Assembly (NCBI RefSeq): GCF_037893015.1
Contig: NC_133664.1
Location: 128,332,254-128,396,253, forward strand
Reading direction: 5' to 3'
Length of the DNA stretch: 64,000 bases
Origin: Macrotis lagotis
Lineage: Eukaryota > Chordata > Mammalia > Peramelemorphia > Peramelidae
The notes beneath the pieces were generated by a model. The model had not been told where the DNA came from, searched no databases, and saw only the letters and a list, made by a program, of their open reading frames with translations. Both the position numbers and the translations under genes were made by a program. This document shows positions 22,445-33,185 of this stretch, piece after piece; position 1 is the stretch's first letter; each line of letters opens with the position of its first letter.

Positions 22445-23129
22445 GTAAGTGTCTCTTCAAGCTATAAAATTATTATAAATATGTAGAGCCGTTATGCCCT
22501 GAATTTACATATTTTTAAAAATAAGATTAGAATTTTAGTTTGTTTTCTCCTTCTATATAAAATAAATTAAAGGGAAAGTGTCCATTGCCGAATGTGATGT
22601 AGAATATTAATTGCCTGCTTCTGTCTTAGGTGGTTCTCATGTCTCAAAAAAAAATACTATAATCCTTGACCTAACACTTCTTCATAAAAATCCAGACTTT
22701 TCTAGTAAACTAACAAAGGAAATTTTTTTCTTCTATATAGGCATGAATTGGTTGCAGTCTGTATCATTGAAGAACATATCTGTGTTTACAGAGTCAGAGA
22801 TCAGTTTTAGTACATGAGGTATAAATTCCAGGGAATTCATACTGAATGACAATAAGACTCATTTTTGGATGTTCTGAAGCTGATTAGCTAGTTGGTGAGA
22901 AAATAAACCAAGCCTAGTGTTTCTCCTGATGGCCATGTGATTGCTATATGGCTATATTACCTGTAATGACTAAAAAGATTACAGGTTTTCTTAATTTTCA
23001 CTAAAGTTGAACTATTTATGTTTCTCATTACCACAGAAGATGATGGTGATTAGTTAAAGTTATGCTGGAGTCTGCCAAATCTGAGAATGGAAATATAAAT
23101 ATTTTACAAAAAAGTTTTGAAGCCAAAAA

Positions 23130-23715
23130 TTTTAAATTAATTGGTTTTTAAAATTTATTTATTTTTGAATTTTTACAATTTTTCCCCCTAATCTTGCTTC
23201 CCTACCCCCCATCTCCACAGAAGGCAGTCTGTTAGTCTTTATGTTATTTCCATGCTATACATTGATCTAAATTGAATGTGTTGAGAGAGAAATCATATCC
23301 CTAAGGAAAATAAAATATAAGAGATAGCAAAATTACATAATAACATAGCATTTTTTTTTAAATTGAAAGTAGTAGTCTTTGGTCTTTGTTTTAATTCCAC
23401 AGTTCTTTCTCTGGATATAGATGGTATTCTCCATCACAGATACCCCAGATTGTCCCTGATTTATGAAATGAGCAAGTCCATTAAGATTGATTATCAACCC
23501 CATGTTGCTGTTAAGGTGTACAATGTTCTTCTGGTTCTGCTCATCTTGCTCAACATCAGTTCATGCAGATCATTCCAGGCTTCTCTGAATTCCCATCCCT
23601 TCTGGTTTCTAATTGAACAATAGTGTTCTCTAATGTACATGTACTCCAATTTGTTCAGTCATTTCCCCAAGTGATGGACATTAACTCAGTTTCCATAAAT
23701 TGATTGTTTTTAAAG
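23130..23715 (-). mobile_element. 5'-truncated L1, 3' end, antisense
   Basis: It has the same L1 3'-end landmarks as at 1275 and 42215: CTTGCTTCCCTACCCCCC, ACAGAAGGCAGTCTGTTAGTC, TTGAATGTGTTGAGAGAGA and GTTGCTGTTAAGGTGTACAATG. It extends into the sequence that encodes the ORF2 C-terminus at 42590-42916, here broken. Confidence 0.8.
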
Positions 23716-23879
23716 GTAACAGTTTTTGCTACCTACTAATCTGAATTTAGAACATAACATTAAAGTACTGGAAATTTCTAATCCACAAATTAGTAACAAT
23801 GAAGTTTGATAAGTCTTCAATTGTCTGTTATAAAGATAGGGACTTAGTAAGGTAGAGAACTCATTCATTTTTTTTAGAT

Positions 23880-24300
23880 TTAATATTTTTTCTTCCTTTT
23901 ATTTATAAAAAAATTTTCAGAATTCTAAACCTTCTCCCTAATCCCTTCATTGAGAGGATAAACAATTTGATATAGATTTACATGTGCAGTCATGCAAAAT
24001 ATATTTCTATATTAGTCATGTTGTGGAAGAAAACAGATGTAAAGAAAAAGTGGGTTTCAGTCTGTATTCATATTCCCATTAGTTCTTTCTCTGGAGATGG
24101 GTGGCATTTTCATCATAAGTCTTTCAGAATTGTCTTAGATCATTGTATTGCTGAGAATAACCAAGTCATTTCCATTTAATCATCAGATGATATTGCTATT
24201 CTTTACAATGTTCTCTTGGTTCTGCTCAATTCCCTTAGCATCAGTTCATGTAAGTCTTTCCAGGCTTTTCTGAGAGCATCCTCTTTATCATTTCTATTTT
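23880..24300 (-). mobile_element. L1 3'-end remnant of an older subfamily, antisense
   Basis: TTCTTTCTCTGGAGATGGGTGG, ATCAGATGATATTGCTATTC and TTGGTTCTGCTCAATTCCCTTAGCATCAGTTCATG parallel the other reversed L1 ends. The tail region differs, so it belongs to another subfamily. Confidence 0.65.
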
Positions 24301-24719
24301 TCTTTTTTTTTAAAACTTCTGAGCATATCAATTTTTTAAGGGGTGCATGGCAGTTGCCTAGCAAATCAGGACCAGGCACCTTCCTCAACTTAGACTTGGA
24401 TCCCTGAGTCCAAGGGGAGATAGACTTTTATACATTAAAAATAATTTAGACCAATTAATTAAAAAGAAACTGTGTAATATTAGGTAATCTGATTTCTTAA
24501 TTGGATGAAACTTTAGGAACTTTCTAAGTTGGGAGGGAGAGAGCACACAGATAAAATTCCGTAGTTTTTTAATCAGAAAAAAGGTTTTCCATTATCTGCA
24601 GATGTGTGCAAACAATCAAAGGCACATGGAAACAACAATTTATTCATCACGATGGGCCCAGTTTTCAGATAAGACATATAGAGTGATGGAAATGTACAAT
24701 TGGAGAAAACTTGTCATCA

Positions 24720-25700
24720 GTCTTTATTTTTTCTTTTTAACAATTAATATTTTTTCAGTTACATGTAAAATTTTTGACATTGACTTTTATAAGATTTTTC
24801 GATTCCAAGTTTTTCTCCCTCCTTCCCAAGATAGTAAACGATCTGTGCATGTATAGTCATGCTAAACATATTTCCACATTAGTCATATTATGAAGAATCA
24901 GAACAAAAAAGGAAAAAAAATATGAGAAAGAAAAGATATCCACAACAAAAAAAATAGAATGCTTTGATCTTCATTTAGACTCCATAGTTCTTTCTCTGGA
25001 TAATGGTTAATTTTCTGTCATGAGTCTTGGAAATTTTTTGAATCATTGTATTTCTAAGAAGAGCCAAGGGATTATGTTAATCATTATTAACTATAACTGT
25101 GAACAATGTTCTCCTTGTTCTGCTCACTTCCCTCAACATCAGTTCACGTTTAAATCTTTACATATTTTGCTGAAATCTTCCTGCTCATCATTTCTAAAAA
25201 CACAATATTATTTCATCACACTCATAATACAACAGCTTGTTCAGTCATTCCCCAGTTGATGGACATCTCTCATTTTCTATTTTTTTGCCATCACTAAAAG
25301 AACCACTATATAAGTATTGCTTTACATATAAGTCCCTCCACCCACTTTTTCTTTTTGACTCTCTGGTTAGTGGTATTGTTTGGTCAAAGGTTATACATAG
25401 GTTTATAGCCCTTTGGACATAGTTTTAAATTGCTTTACAGAATGGTTGATTCAATATACCACTTAACCAGTAGTACATTAGTATCCCAATTTTCCCATAT
25501 GGGCTTCAACATTTTCATTTCCCTGTATTTGTCATATTATTAGCTAATCTGATCATGTGAGGTGGTAGTTTAGAATTGTTATAATCTGCATTTATCTAAT
25601 TAGTAGTGATTTAGAGCACTTTTTTTCATATGACTATTGATAGCTTTGATTGTAATTTGAACTGCCAGTTCCTATCCTTTCATATCAATAAAAGAATGAC
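24720..25700 (-). mobile_element. L1-type 3' region with decayed ORF2 C-terminus, antisense
   Basis: Reversed landmarks: CATTCCCCAGTTGATGGACA, GCCATCACTAAAAGAACC, GGTATTGTTTGGTCAAAGG and TGTGAGGTGGTAGTTTAGAATTG. They follow the order of old L1 3' regions. It adjoins the ORF1-bearing LINE at 25700 and may be that element's own 3' part or a separate insertion. Confidence 0.65.
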
Positions 25701-26905
25701 TCATTTCTATAAGTTTGACTCACTTCTCAATATATCTGAGATTTGAGATATTTTTCAGAGAAATTTGCTATTTTACTCCTTCCTATTTTCTCCATTTATC
25801 CTACTTTCTCTTTCATTTTACCCTGATCATTCTCAAGTGTTTTGCTTCTAACTTTTCCCTCCCTCAGTTCATTCTTCATTCTGTCAGTGCCATAGCCCCT
25901 TCTCTGATTTCCTTTCCTTCCTATTTTCTGGTAGGGTTAAGAGAGATTTCTATACTCAACTGAGTAGTATGGTATTCCCTCTTTGAGCCAGTTCTAATGA
26001 GAGAAATGTTCATATACTCCCCCTCTCCTCACATTCCCCATTTTTAACCCTCCAGTGTAAAAGCTCTTTCATGTCAGATAATTTGCCCCATTCTCCCTCT
26101 CCTTTTCCCCTTCTCCCAATGCATTCTACTTTCTCATCCCTTTATTTTTTTTTTTATTTTTTATTTTTTAGAAAATTACCCCAACATATTCAGCTCACAT
26201 CCATGCCCTTTAGGAGTTACAAGTATCATTTTCTCTTGTAAGAATGTAATCAGTTTAACACTTTCCTGATTACCTTTTGTATGCTTCTCTTGTGTCTTGT
26301 ATTTGAAAGTCATATTTTCTATTGACTTATGATTTTTTCATCAGGAGTACTTGAAAGTTCTCTATTTCATTGAATATCCATTTTTTCCCCCTCCTTGTTG
26401 TGCTGGGTTTTGATTTTGATTTTAGTTCTTTTGCCCTCTAGAATATCATGTTATTAGTTCTCCAATTCTTTAATGTAGTAACTGCTAAATCTTGTGTTAT
26501 CTTGACTTCAAATGAATTCAGGTAACATTTGAATTGTTTCTTTTTGGTGGCTTGCAATATTTTTTTCCTTTACCTGGGAGCTCTAGAGTGGGAGTTTTCA
26601 TTTTGGGATTTCTTTCAGGTGGTGAATGGTATATTTCATCTATTCCTGTTTTACCCTCTGGTTCTAGATTATCAGGGCAGTTTTCCTTGATAATTTCTTG
26701 AAAGAAAGTGTCTAGGTTCAATTTTTTGATCATAGCTTTCAGGTAGTTCAATATTATCTCTCCTCAGTGTATTTTCCAGGTAAGTTGTTTTTCTAGTGAA
26801 ATAGTTCACATTTTCTTATTTTTTTATTTTGTTTTGTTTCTTGTTTCATAAAATCATTAGCAGCCACTTGCCCAATCCTAATTTTAAAGAATTACTTTCG
26901 TTATT
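25700..26905 (-). mobile_element. ORF1-bearing LINE, 3' half (split by a nested LINE)
   Basis: Minus-strand frame 26751-26518 reads FFQEIIKENCPDNLEPEGKT and YHSPPERNPK, the L1/HAL1 ORF1 RNA-binding-domain region. Past it come pyrimidine-rich blocks shared with the 27180-27600 region. The coiled-coil part breaks off near 26905 and seems to resume at about 29480. Confidence 0.7.
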
Positions 26906-27017
26906 GAATTTTTATTTATATTTATTTTTAAAAATTTTATATTATTACATTCATCTTGTTGTGAGAGTACATAACACTGCCCCCCCCAAAAGGATGAGAA
27001 ACCTCAAGAATAGTGAG

Positions 27018-27065
<48 letters not shown>

Positions 27066-29480
27066 GTATTTCATTCAGTCTGTGTTCAAATTCCAAGGGC
27101 TCTGACTCTGGGATGAGTTGCCTTCTTTATCATAAGTCCTCCAAAGAAGTTGCTTCAACATTTTTCCCACAGTTGCTGTTTCTAGCAGTATTTCCTTCCA
27201 CCCTATTCCTTCCTGCTCTCATCTATTCCATTCTCTCACTCCTTTTATCCTGTCCCTGCTCAGAAGTATATTGTATCTGAGTACCCTCTCCCACATTCTT
27301 CCCTCTCTTCTATCACCTACTCCCCCCTTCCCTCCCCCCCAGCCCCCCTCATCCCGTCCTTTTTATCTCATTTTTCTCTAGGGTAAAATAGATTTCTATT
27401 CCTTATTGAATGTGTGTGTTATTTCCTCTCTGAGCCATTCATTCCCCCATTCCACTCCATTGTAAAAGCTTCATCTTGACTCCTATGTGAAATGTCTTGG
27501 CCCCTTCTTCCTCTCCTTTTCCTTCCTCCCAGTACTTTCCTTTATCACCCATTGACTCCATCTTTTTACTATATTATACCATCATATTCAGCTCCTTCCT
27601 GTGCCTTATCTATATATGCTGTTCCTAACAGCTCTTATGAATGAGAAGGTTCATATGAATTATCGGCATCTTCTTCCCTTGCAGGAATGCAAACAGTTCC
27701 AACATCATTAAGTTCCTCATAATTGATCCTTGTCATCCATGCCCTCTATGGTTCACTTGAGTCCTGTACTTAGAGATCAAACTTTGTGTTCAGCTCTGGT
27801 TATTTCCATAGGAAAGTTTGAAAATTCCCTGTTTCATTGAAAATCTTTCTTTTCCCCTGAAAAGGATGTTCAGTTTTGCTGGGTAGCTGATTCTTGATTG
27901 TAAACCAAGATCTTTTGCCCTCTAGATTATCATATTCTAAGCCCTACGAGCCCTTAATGTAGATGCTGCCAGATCCTGTATGATCCTGACTCTAGAGCCA
28001 CAGTAGTTGAATTACTTGTTTCTGGCAGCTCTTATTATTTGTTCTTTGACTTGGAAGTTCTAGAGTTTGGTTATAATATTCCTGGAAGTTTTTCTTTTTG
28101 GGATCTCTTTCAGGAGGTGATTGGTAAATTCCCACAATTTCTATTTTACCCTCTGCTTCTAGGATCTCAGGGCAATTTTGTTGTATTATTTCTTGAAAAA
28201 TGAATACTGGACTCTTTAACTGGTCCTGACTTTCAGGAAGCCCAAACATTTTTAAATTGTCTCTTCTGGATCTGTTTTTCAAGGTCAGTTGTTTTTCCAG
28301 TGAGATATTTCACTTTTTCTTATAATTTTTTTTTTTGGTACAGTCTTATTTCTTTCTGGGTTCTTGTGAAGTCATCTGCTTCCTTTAGTTCCATTCTGCA
28401 TTTGAAAGTTATTTTCTCCAGAGAGCTTTTTTAACTCCTTTTCCAGCTGACCAATTCTGTTTTTTAAGGCATTCTTATTTGCCCTCTGTATTGCTTTTTC
28501 CATTTGACCTAAACTGTTATTTTCTTCAGTATTTTTTTGTATTTCTTTCACCAAGTTTCTGACTTGTTTTCATGAGTTATCTGCATCTCTTCTTTCTCCT
28601 TCCAATTTTTCTTCAACCTACCTTAATTGCTTTTTGAAAGTCTTTTTTGAGCTCATCCATAGCCTAAGCCCATTTTCTTTTTCTCTTAGAGGTTTTGGAT
28701 ACAGAAGCTTCAATTTTGTCATCTGAGTATGTATTGTGGTCTTCCATGGGACTAAAGTAATTGTCTGTGGGCAGATTCTTCTTTTTCTGTTGTTTGATCA
28801 TTTCCTCAGCCTATGACTGATTTGATTTACTGCACTTCCAAGACTTTAGGTGGTTTTGGGGACAATCCACAGGGATCTTAATTCCTCCAAGGTTTTATGA
28901 GAGGCTTCAGGCCCTCCTCTCTACCCTGGAGCTGTGAGGATGGTCTCTGCTCATCTCTGGTAGTGTGGAAGCCCAAACTGCAACTTAGATCTGAGTGTGT
29001 GCAAACGGCAGAGTCCTGCCCCAGGGAGAGCAGAGAGATTTCTGCAGTCTTCTTGACCCCCTTACCATCTAAGGGCTGAGAGCTCTGGATGTGTGGGGTG
29101 GCTATGCGGCATCTGCTGCACATTCTCATAGCAGGGCTGCTCTGAGGCCAGAGCTCCTCTCTGCACTCACTCTGTTGAAACAGAGTTCTCTCACCACCCC
29201 TTCAGGCCATTCCTGATGACTAAACTGCCCCCTCTGCCATGGACCAGGTATCCAGCTGGGCTGGGCTATGCCCTGGCTGTGCTGCAGCTTTTTCCAACCC
29301 CTGGTCCCAGTGTAACAGACCTGTCCCAGAGAACCTTCTAAGTTGTCTTAGACTGGGAAATTGTATCACTCAGTCTTTCTGTGGGTTCTACCCCTATAAA
29401 TTTTGGCTAGAATCATAATTTGATGGCTTTTGAAGTCTTTTGGGGAACAGATTTCTGGGAATTCCTGCCTTCATGCCCTT
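26906..29480 (-). mobile_element. HAL1-like LINE nested in another LINE
   Basis: On the minus strand a 5' leader (29480-28810) leads into ORF1: a coiled coil with MVKEIQKNTEENNS and ALKNRIGQLEKELKKLSG (28554-28372), then MFGLPESQDQLKSPVFIFQE and IYQSPPERDPKK (28282-27992). The 3' part (27760-26910) has pyrimidine-rich blocks, a GA microsatellite and an A-rich end. No ORF2 sequence is visible between ORF1 and the tail. Length is about 2.5 kb, as expected for a half-L1. The frame is broken by several stops and shifts. Confidence 0.7.
27014..27063. repeat. GA microsatellite
   Basis: About 24 GA units, with two early GC variations, near the 3' end of the nested LINE. Confidence 0.97.
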
Positions 29481-30770
29481 TACTGAACTTTTATACCTCC
29501 TTTTCTGTTTGACCAATTCTACTTTTTTAGGAGTTCCTTTCTTCAGGGAATTTTTGTATCTTTTTCCCATTTGACTAATTATGTTTTTTCCAAGACAATC
29601 TTTTCATTGAATTTTTGAGCCTCTTTGACTATTCTGGTTTTTTTTTAAACTATTTTTTTTGGTGCCTTCTTTACCAAACTATTGACTCTTTTTTGTTTTT
29701 TTATTTTTTTGCAAGGCAGATGGGGTTAAGTGGCTTGCCCAAAGCCACACAGCTAGGTAATTATTAAGTGTCTGAGGTCAGATTTGAACCCAGGTACTCC
29801 TGACTCCAGGGCCCATGCTCTATCCACTGTGCCACCTAGCCACCCCTTTTCATGATTTTCTTGCATCATTCATTTCTTTTTCTAATTTTTTCCTTTACCT
29901 TTCTTGATTTTTAAAATCTTTTTTGAGTTCTTTGATGATTTGAGAACAATGCATATTTTTCTTTTGAGGCTTTTGAGAGCAATAGTTTTTGCTTTGTTGT
30001 CTTTTCTCTGAGTTGTGTTTTGATCTTCCCCTGTCATCTTAGTAACTTTCTATAATTAGGATCTTTTTCTGCTGTTTGCTCATTTTTCAGCCTATTTCTT
30101 TGTTTTTTAACCATATACTAAAGTGTGGTTCTGTTTCTAGAGTGGAAAGGGCACTGTTCCAAATCTCGGGGTTTTTGTGTAGCTATTTTGTGTAGCTATA
30201 TAATTCTGGGGACCTGTAAGTTTTCAGTTCTTCCATGATGGTATGATGTAAGAAGAAATGTTTTTACTACTCTTCTGTCCAGTGCTCTAGTCTTTGAACA
30301 ACTCACTAAGCACTCTTGAAAGTGTGACCAGGGTCCCAGCTCCCCTACTGCTGCAAACCCTTGATTCAGACCCAGACTGCACGTCACAGCTATGTATGGA
30401 CAGTGCAATAGACTCCTCCCCTGGTGCTAACAAAGGGGCTTCTGTAATCTCCTTCTAACCATATGTCTGACCTTTACTATCTGGGATCTGAGAGATGTGC
30501 AAACTGCTCCTGTTGCCACTAATTCAGTCACCCCAAGACTCACTGCCAGTTTGTTGAGATGTGGCCTTCATTTGACTGTACTCTACTCCCATCCTGGTAT
30601 AAACTGACTTTCCTGTCAACATTCTAAGTCTTGGACTGGAAAATTGTTTCACTCCATCCTCTTATGGGTTCTTCAAAATTTTGGGGGGACATCATTTAAA
30701 GTTGTTGGAGGGATTTTAGGGAGAGCTGAAGTAGGTCCTTTCCTTTTTTTTCCTGCCATCTTAGCTCAAC
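29480..30770 (-). mobile_element. ORF1-bearing LINE, 5' half (split by a nested LINE)
   Basis: The minus strand begins GTTGAGCTAAGATGGCAGG near 30770, a typical L1 5' start, and continues through a leader into heptad-like ORF1 coiled-coil coding (about 29980-29480). The break at 29480 pairs with the one at 26905. A SINE is inserted at 29700-29846. Confidence 0.65.
29700..29846 (-). repeat. Marsupial tRNA-like SINE
   Basis: Complete reverse copy: TTTTGCAAGGCAGATGGGG, AAGCCACACAGCTAGGTAAT, TGAACCCAGGTACTCCTGAC and GCCACCTAGCCACCCC. Confidence 0.92.
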
Positions 30771-30978
30771 CACTCAAGAACTCCTTTTTATCTTTATATC
30801 TCATATTTATTTGAAAGCTTTAGCATTATATAAATATTTTAATTTTATTAAAAATACAAAATTTGAAAATCAAATTTTTATGAAGTAAAATTGATTATAT
30901 CCTGTTTTAAAATTGTAAATTTTGAATGTAGATGCGAGGAATACATTTTGTAAATGACACTTGTTTTGTCTTTTATAG

Positions 30979-31132
30979 CTGAATAACTTAGATCCAGAAT
31001 TAAAGAACCTTTTTGACATGTGTGGAATCTCAGAGGCACAACTTAAGGACAAAGAAACATCAAAAGTTATTTATGATTTTATTGAGAAAACAGGAGGTGT
31101 GGAAGCTGTTAAGAATGAGCTACGAAGGCAAG
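30979..31132 (+). CDS. WASL: WASL exon 8: GTPase-binding/autoinhibitory domain
   Basis: This 154-nt exon lies between GTCTTTTATAG and GTAAAT and encodes residues 186-236 plus a first base G. It reads [20 protein letters not shown] and later [20 protein letters not shown]. In N-WASP this helical segment after the CRIB motif folds back on the C-terminal region and is displaced by Cdc42. The Tyr at 31072-31074 sits in VIYDFIE and corresponds to the phosphorylated tyrosine (Tyr256 in human) that modulates activation. Lys for Arg in QLKDKET is conservative. GTAAAT is a slightly weaker donor than the others. Confidence 0.97.
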
Positions 31133-31394
31133 GTAAATTTTTTATATCTAATTTATATCTATTTGGCAGAGTTTCTGTTTACTTTGCTGAACTTTTTGAA
31201 ATAATTGTCATGAAAGGTAGCCGCTTGTGCTCTCTCTTACAATACCTTTGTATTAAATATACAGTATTAAAATAAATGGAATATGACAGTTCTTATGGTG
31301 ACTTCCTGCTTGATGAAAAATGCTGAGAATTCTTACTTTCTGGTTTTAAACTATAGAAATCCATATATTGACATTTTAGCTATTTTGTAGAATA

Positions 31395-31510
31395 AAATTT
31401 TTTTAAATTAATTTTTATTAAAGATATTATTTGAGTTTTACAATTTTCCCCAATCTTACTTCCCTCCCCCACCCCTACCCCCCACAGAAAGCAATCTGTC
31501 AGTCTTTACA
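31395..31510 (-). mobile_element. Very short L1 3' stub, antisense
   Basis: TTTTATTAAAGATATTATTTGAG, CAATTTTCCCCAATC and CCCCACAGAAAGCAATCTGTC are the L1 3' end only, cut off after about 115 bases. Confidence 0.75.
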
Positions 31511-32461
31511 AGAATAAAATTTTGATTTATATTCAATTAAAAGTTTCCATAATCCTATATTTCTAAAAAGTTTACAGTGTCAGTGATAATTAATTAGTAA
31601 CTTTGAGAAAGTCATAAAAATAATTTTCAATATTAATTTTTCTAATTGAGTTTTTAAAATTTTTAACTATCACTTTTGTAAAAATATCTACTTTAGATTG
31701 GAAACTTATTGTCTTTTAGAGCTCAAGAATTCACTAAAACCATCTTATATGTCAATTTTCTTTAAAAAAAGGTATTTTCTTATCTAAAGTATATACAAAT
31801 AATTCTCCTATCAAATTATTCAGTAGTTTCTTACATAAACCTGTTTAGCCTCTTCATTCTTTATGCTTATCTGGTTTCTTCAGAATTTTTAACCAGGAAG
31901 AGAGAAAAAAAACAAAGAAAAGGAGTATTTACTTCTATAAAAATTTTAGGTAAATAAATCTAGTTATTGATTAAAAAGAGGATTTTTGGACTTGTGGGTT
32001 TTAGCTTGCCTTGTTATCTCAGTATTATCTTGGTATCTTAGTATATTATACTGTTCTTGGTAACTCAGTATCATCAAGACAATAGTTTCACTGGCTATGC
32101 TATTAAAAATACATTTTTTCTAGAGTCAGGGATTTCCAAAAACATTTTAGGTGAACTCATCCTGAAAGAGAAAGCAGACTCAAGAAGGAGAAAGCAAGCA
32201 AAATTAAGAAGGCAAGTGAAAAGAAATTGGTTGTGCCTATCAGAGTATTAATGTGAGAAGAATAACAATTTTAGACTTGATTACTCTCCAGAAATTTTGT
32301 TAAAATATCTCTTCTGGGGAATAAATCTGGCAGATATGGAAGAGTTCAAGGTGAATTTTGCAATGACCTACTTAGAATCTGAGGGGTATTTCTCTTTTTG
32401 TCATAGCCCAGTATCTGCTAACCAATATATATTAAAAGTATGGGCCTTTCTGCCTCTTGCT

Positions 32462-32650
32462 AAGCTAGAGCAGGAATTTTTCATATTTTTGTACTATAGA
32501 TCCTTTTGCCAGTCTCACATTTGGAGCTCTTCTCAAATTTAAATGCAATAAATAAAACAAATAGGATTGCAAAAGAAACCAATTTTATTGAAATACAGTT
32601 ATATTAAAAAGAAGGGAAAAAAACAGGTTCACAAATCTGTTTTTAGCTTT
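32462..32650 (+). mobile_element. hAT-like (Charlie/MER-type) transposon fragment
   Basis: ATAGATCCTTTTGCCAGTCT, AGCTCTTCTCAAATTTAAATGC, ATAGGATTGCAAAAGAAACC and TTATTGAAATACAGTTATATT match in order the element also visible at 63164-63245. The assignment to hAT is from memory of similar short elements whose ends read TTCTTAACC; it is not certain. Confidence 0.5.
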
Positions 32651-32959
32651 AGAACACTCTCTTGGTCATCTTGAAGAATGAAATGTTTGTTTTACAAAAT
32701 GGAAAATAAGCTTCAAGATGAAAAAACTAAAGAAAGCGACCCGAAGTGGCAGAAAGGGAATCCTGGTTGTCTTTCTAATAGATAGTAAAATTATGTAAAG
32801 AGAGGGGGAAAGAACCACCACATTCTTAGAACTCAGAATTAGATATATAAAACTCCTTGTACTCCAGGAAATAATCATGTTGGTCCATACATTGGGCTAT
32901 GAGAGAGTTCATCCAGGCAGAGGAAGAGACAATGATGGTGACCACAGCAACTGTAGCAG

Positions 32960-33180
32960 TATCAGCTCCTAAAGCATCAGAGCTTTAAAGTTTACCAAAT
33001 GCTTTACAGATCATACTTGTGACCATTTAGGGAGGTGTGGAGGCTGTTATGCTGATTTTTAATAGGTGAGGAAATAGACTTAGCAAAGATAAGTACATTG
33101 ATGTACAACTAGGACTTGTCTGAAGCAGGATTCAGACTCATTCTTCCGGATTCCAAATCTAGCACACTGTCTTCCCAAAA
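32960..33180 (-). repeat. MIR, reverse orientation
   Basis: AAATGCTTTACAGATCATAC, ATAGGTGAGGAAATAGACTTAGC and CAGGATTCAGACTCATTCTTCC, then AATCTAGCACACTGTC, follow the reversed MIR order. Confidence 0.65.
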
Positions 33181-33185
33181 CAGAG

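Larger units (their letters stand above)
22445..30978 (+). other. WASL: WASL intron 7
   Basis: This 8.5-kb intron is unique-looking at 22445-23130. Most of the rest is antisense LINE material: L1 3' ends at about 23130-23715, 23880-24300 and 24720-25700, and two ORF1-bearing LINEs, one nested in the other (25700-30770). The stretch 24300-24720 shows nothing recognised. It ends GTCTTTTATAG. Confidence 0.8.
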
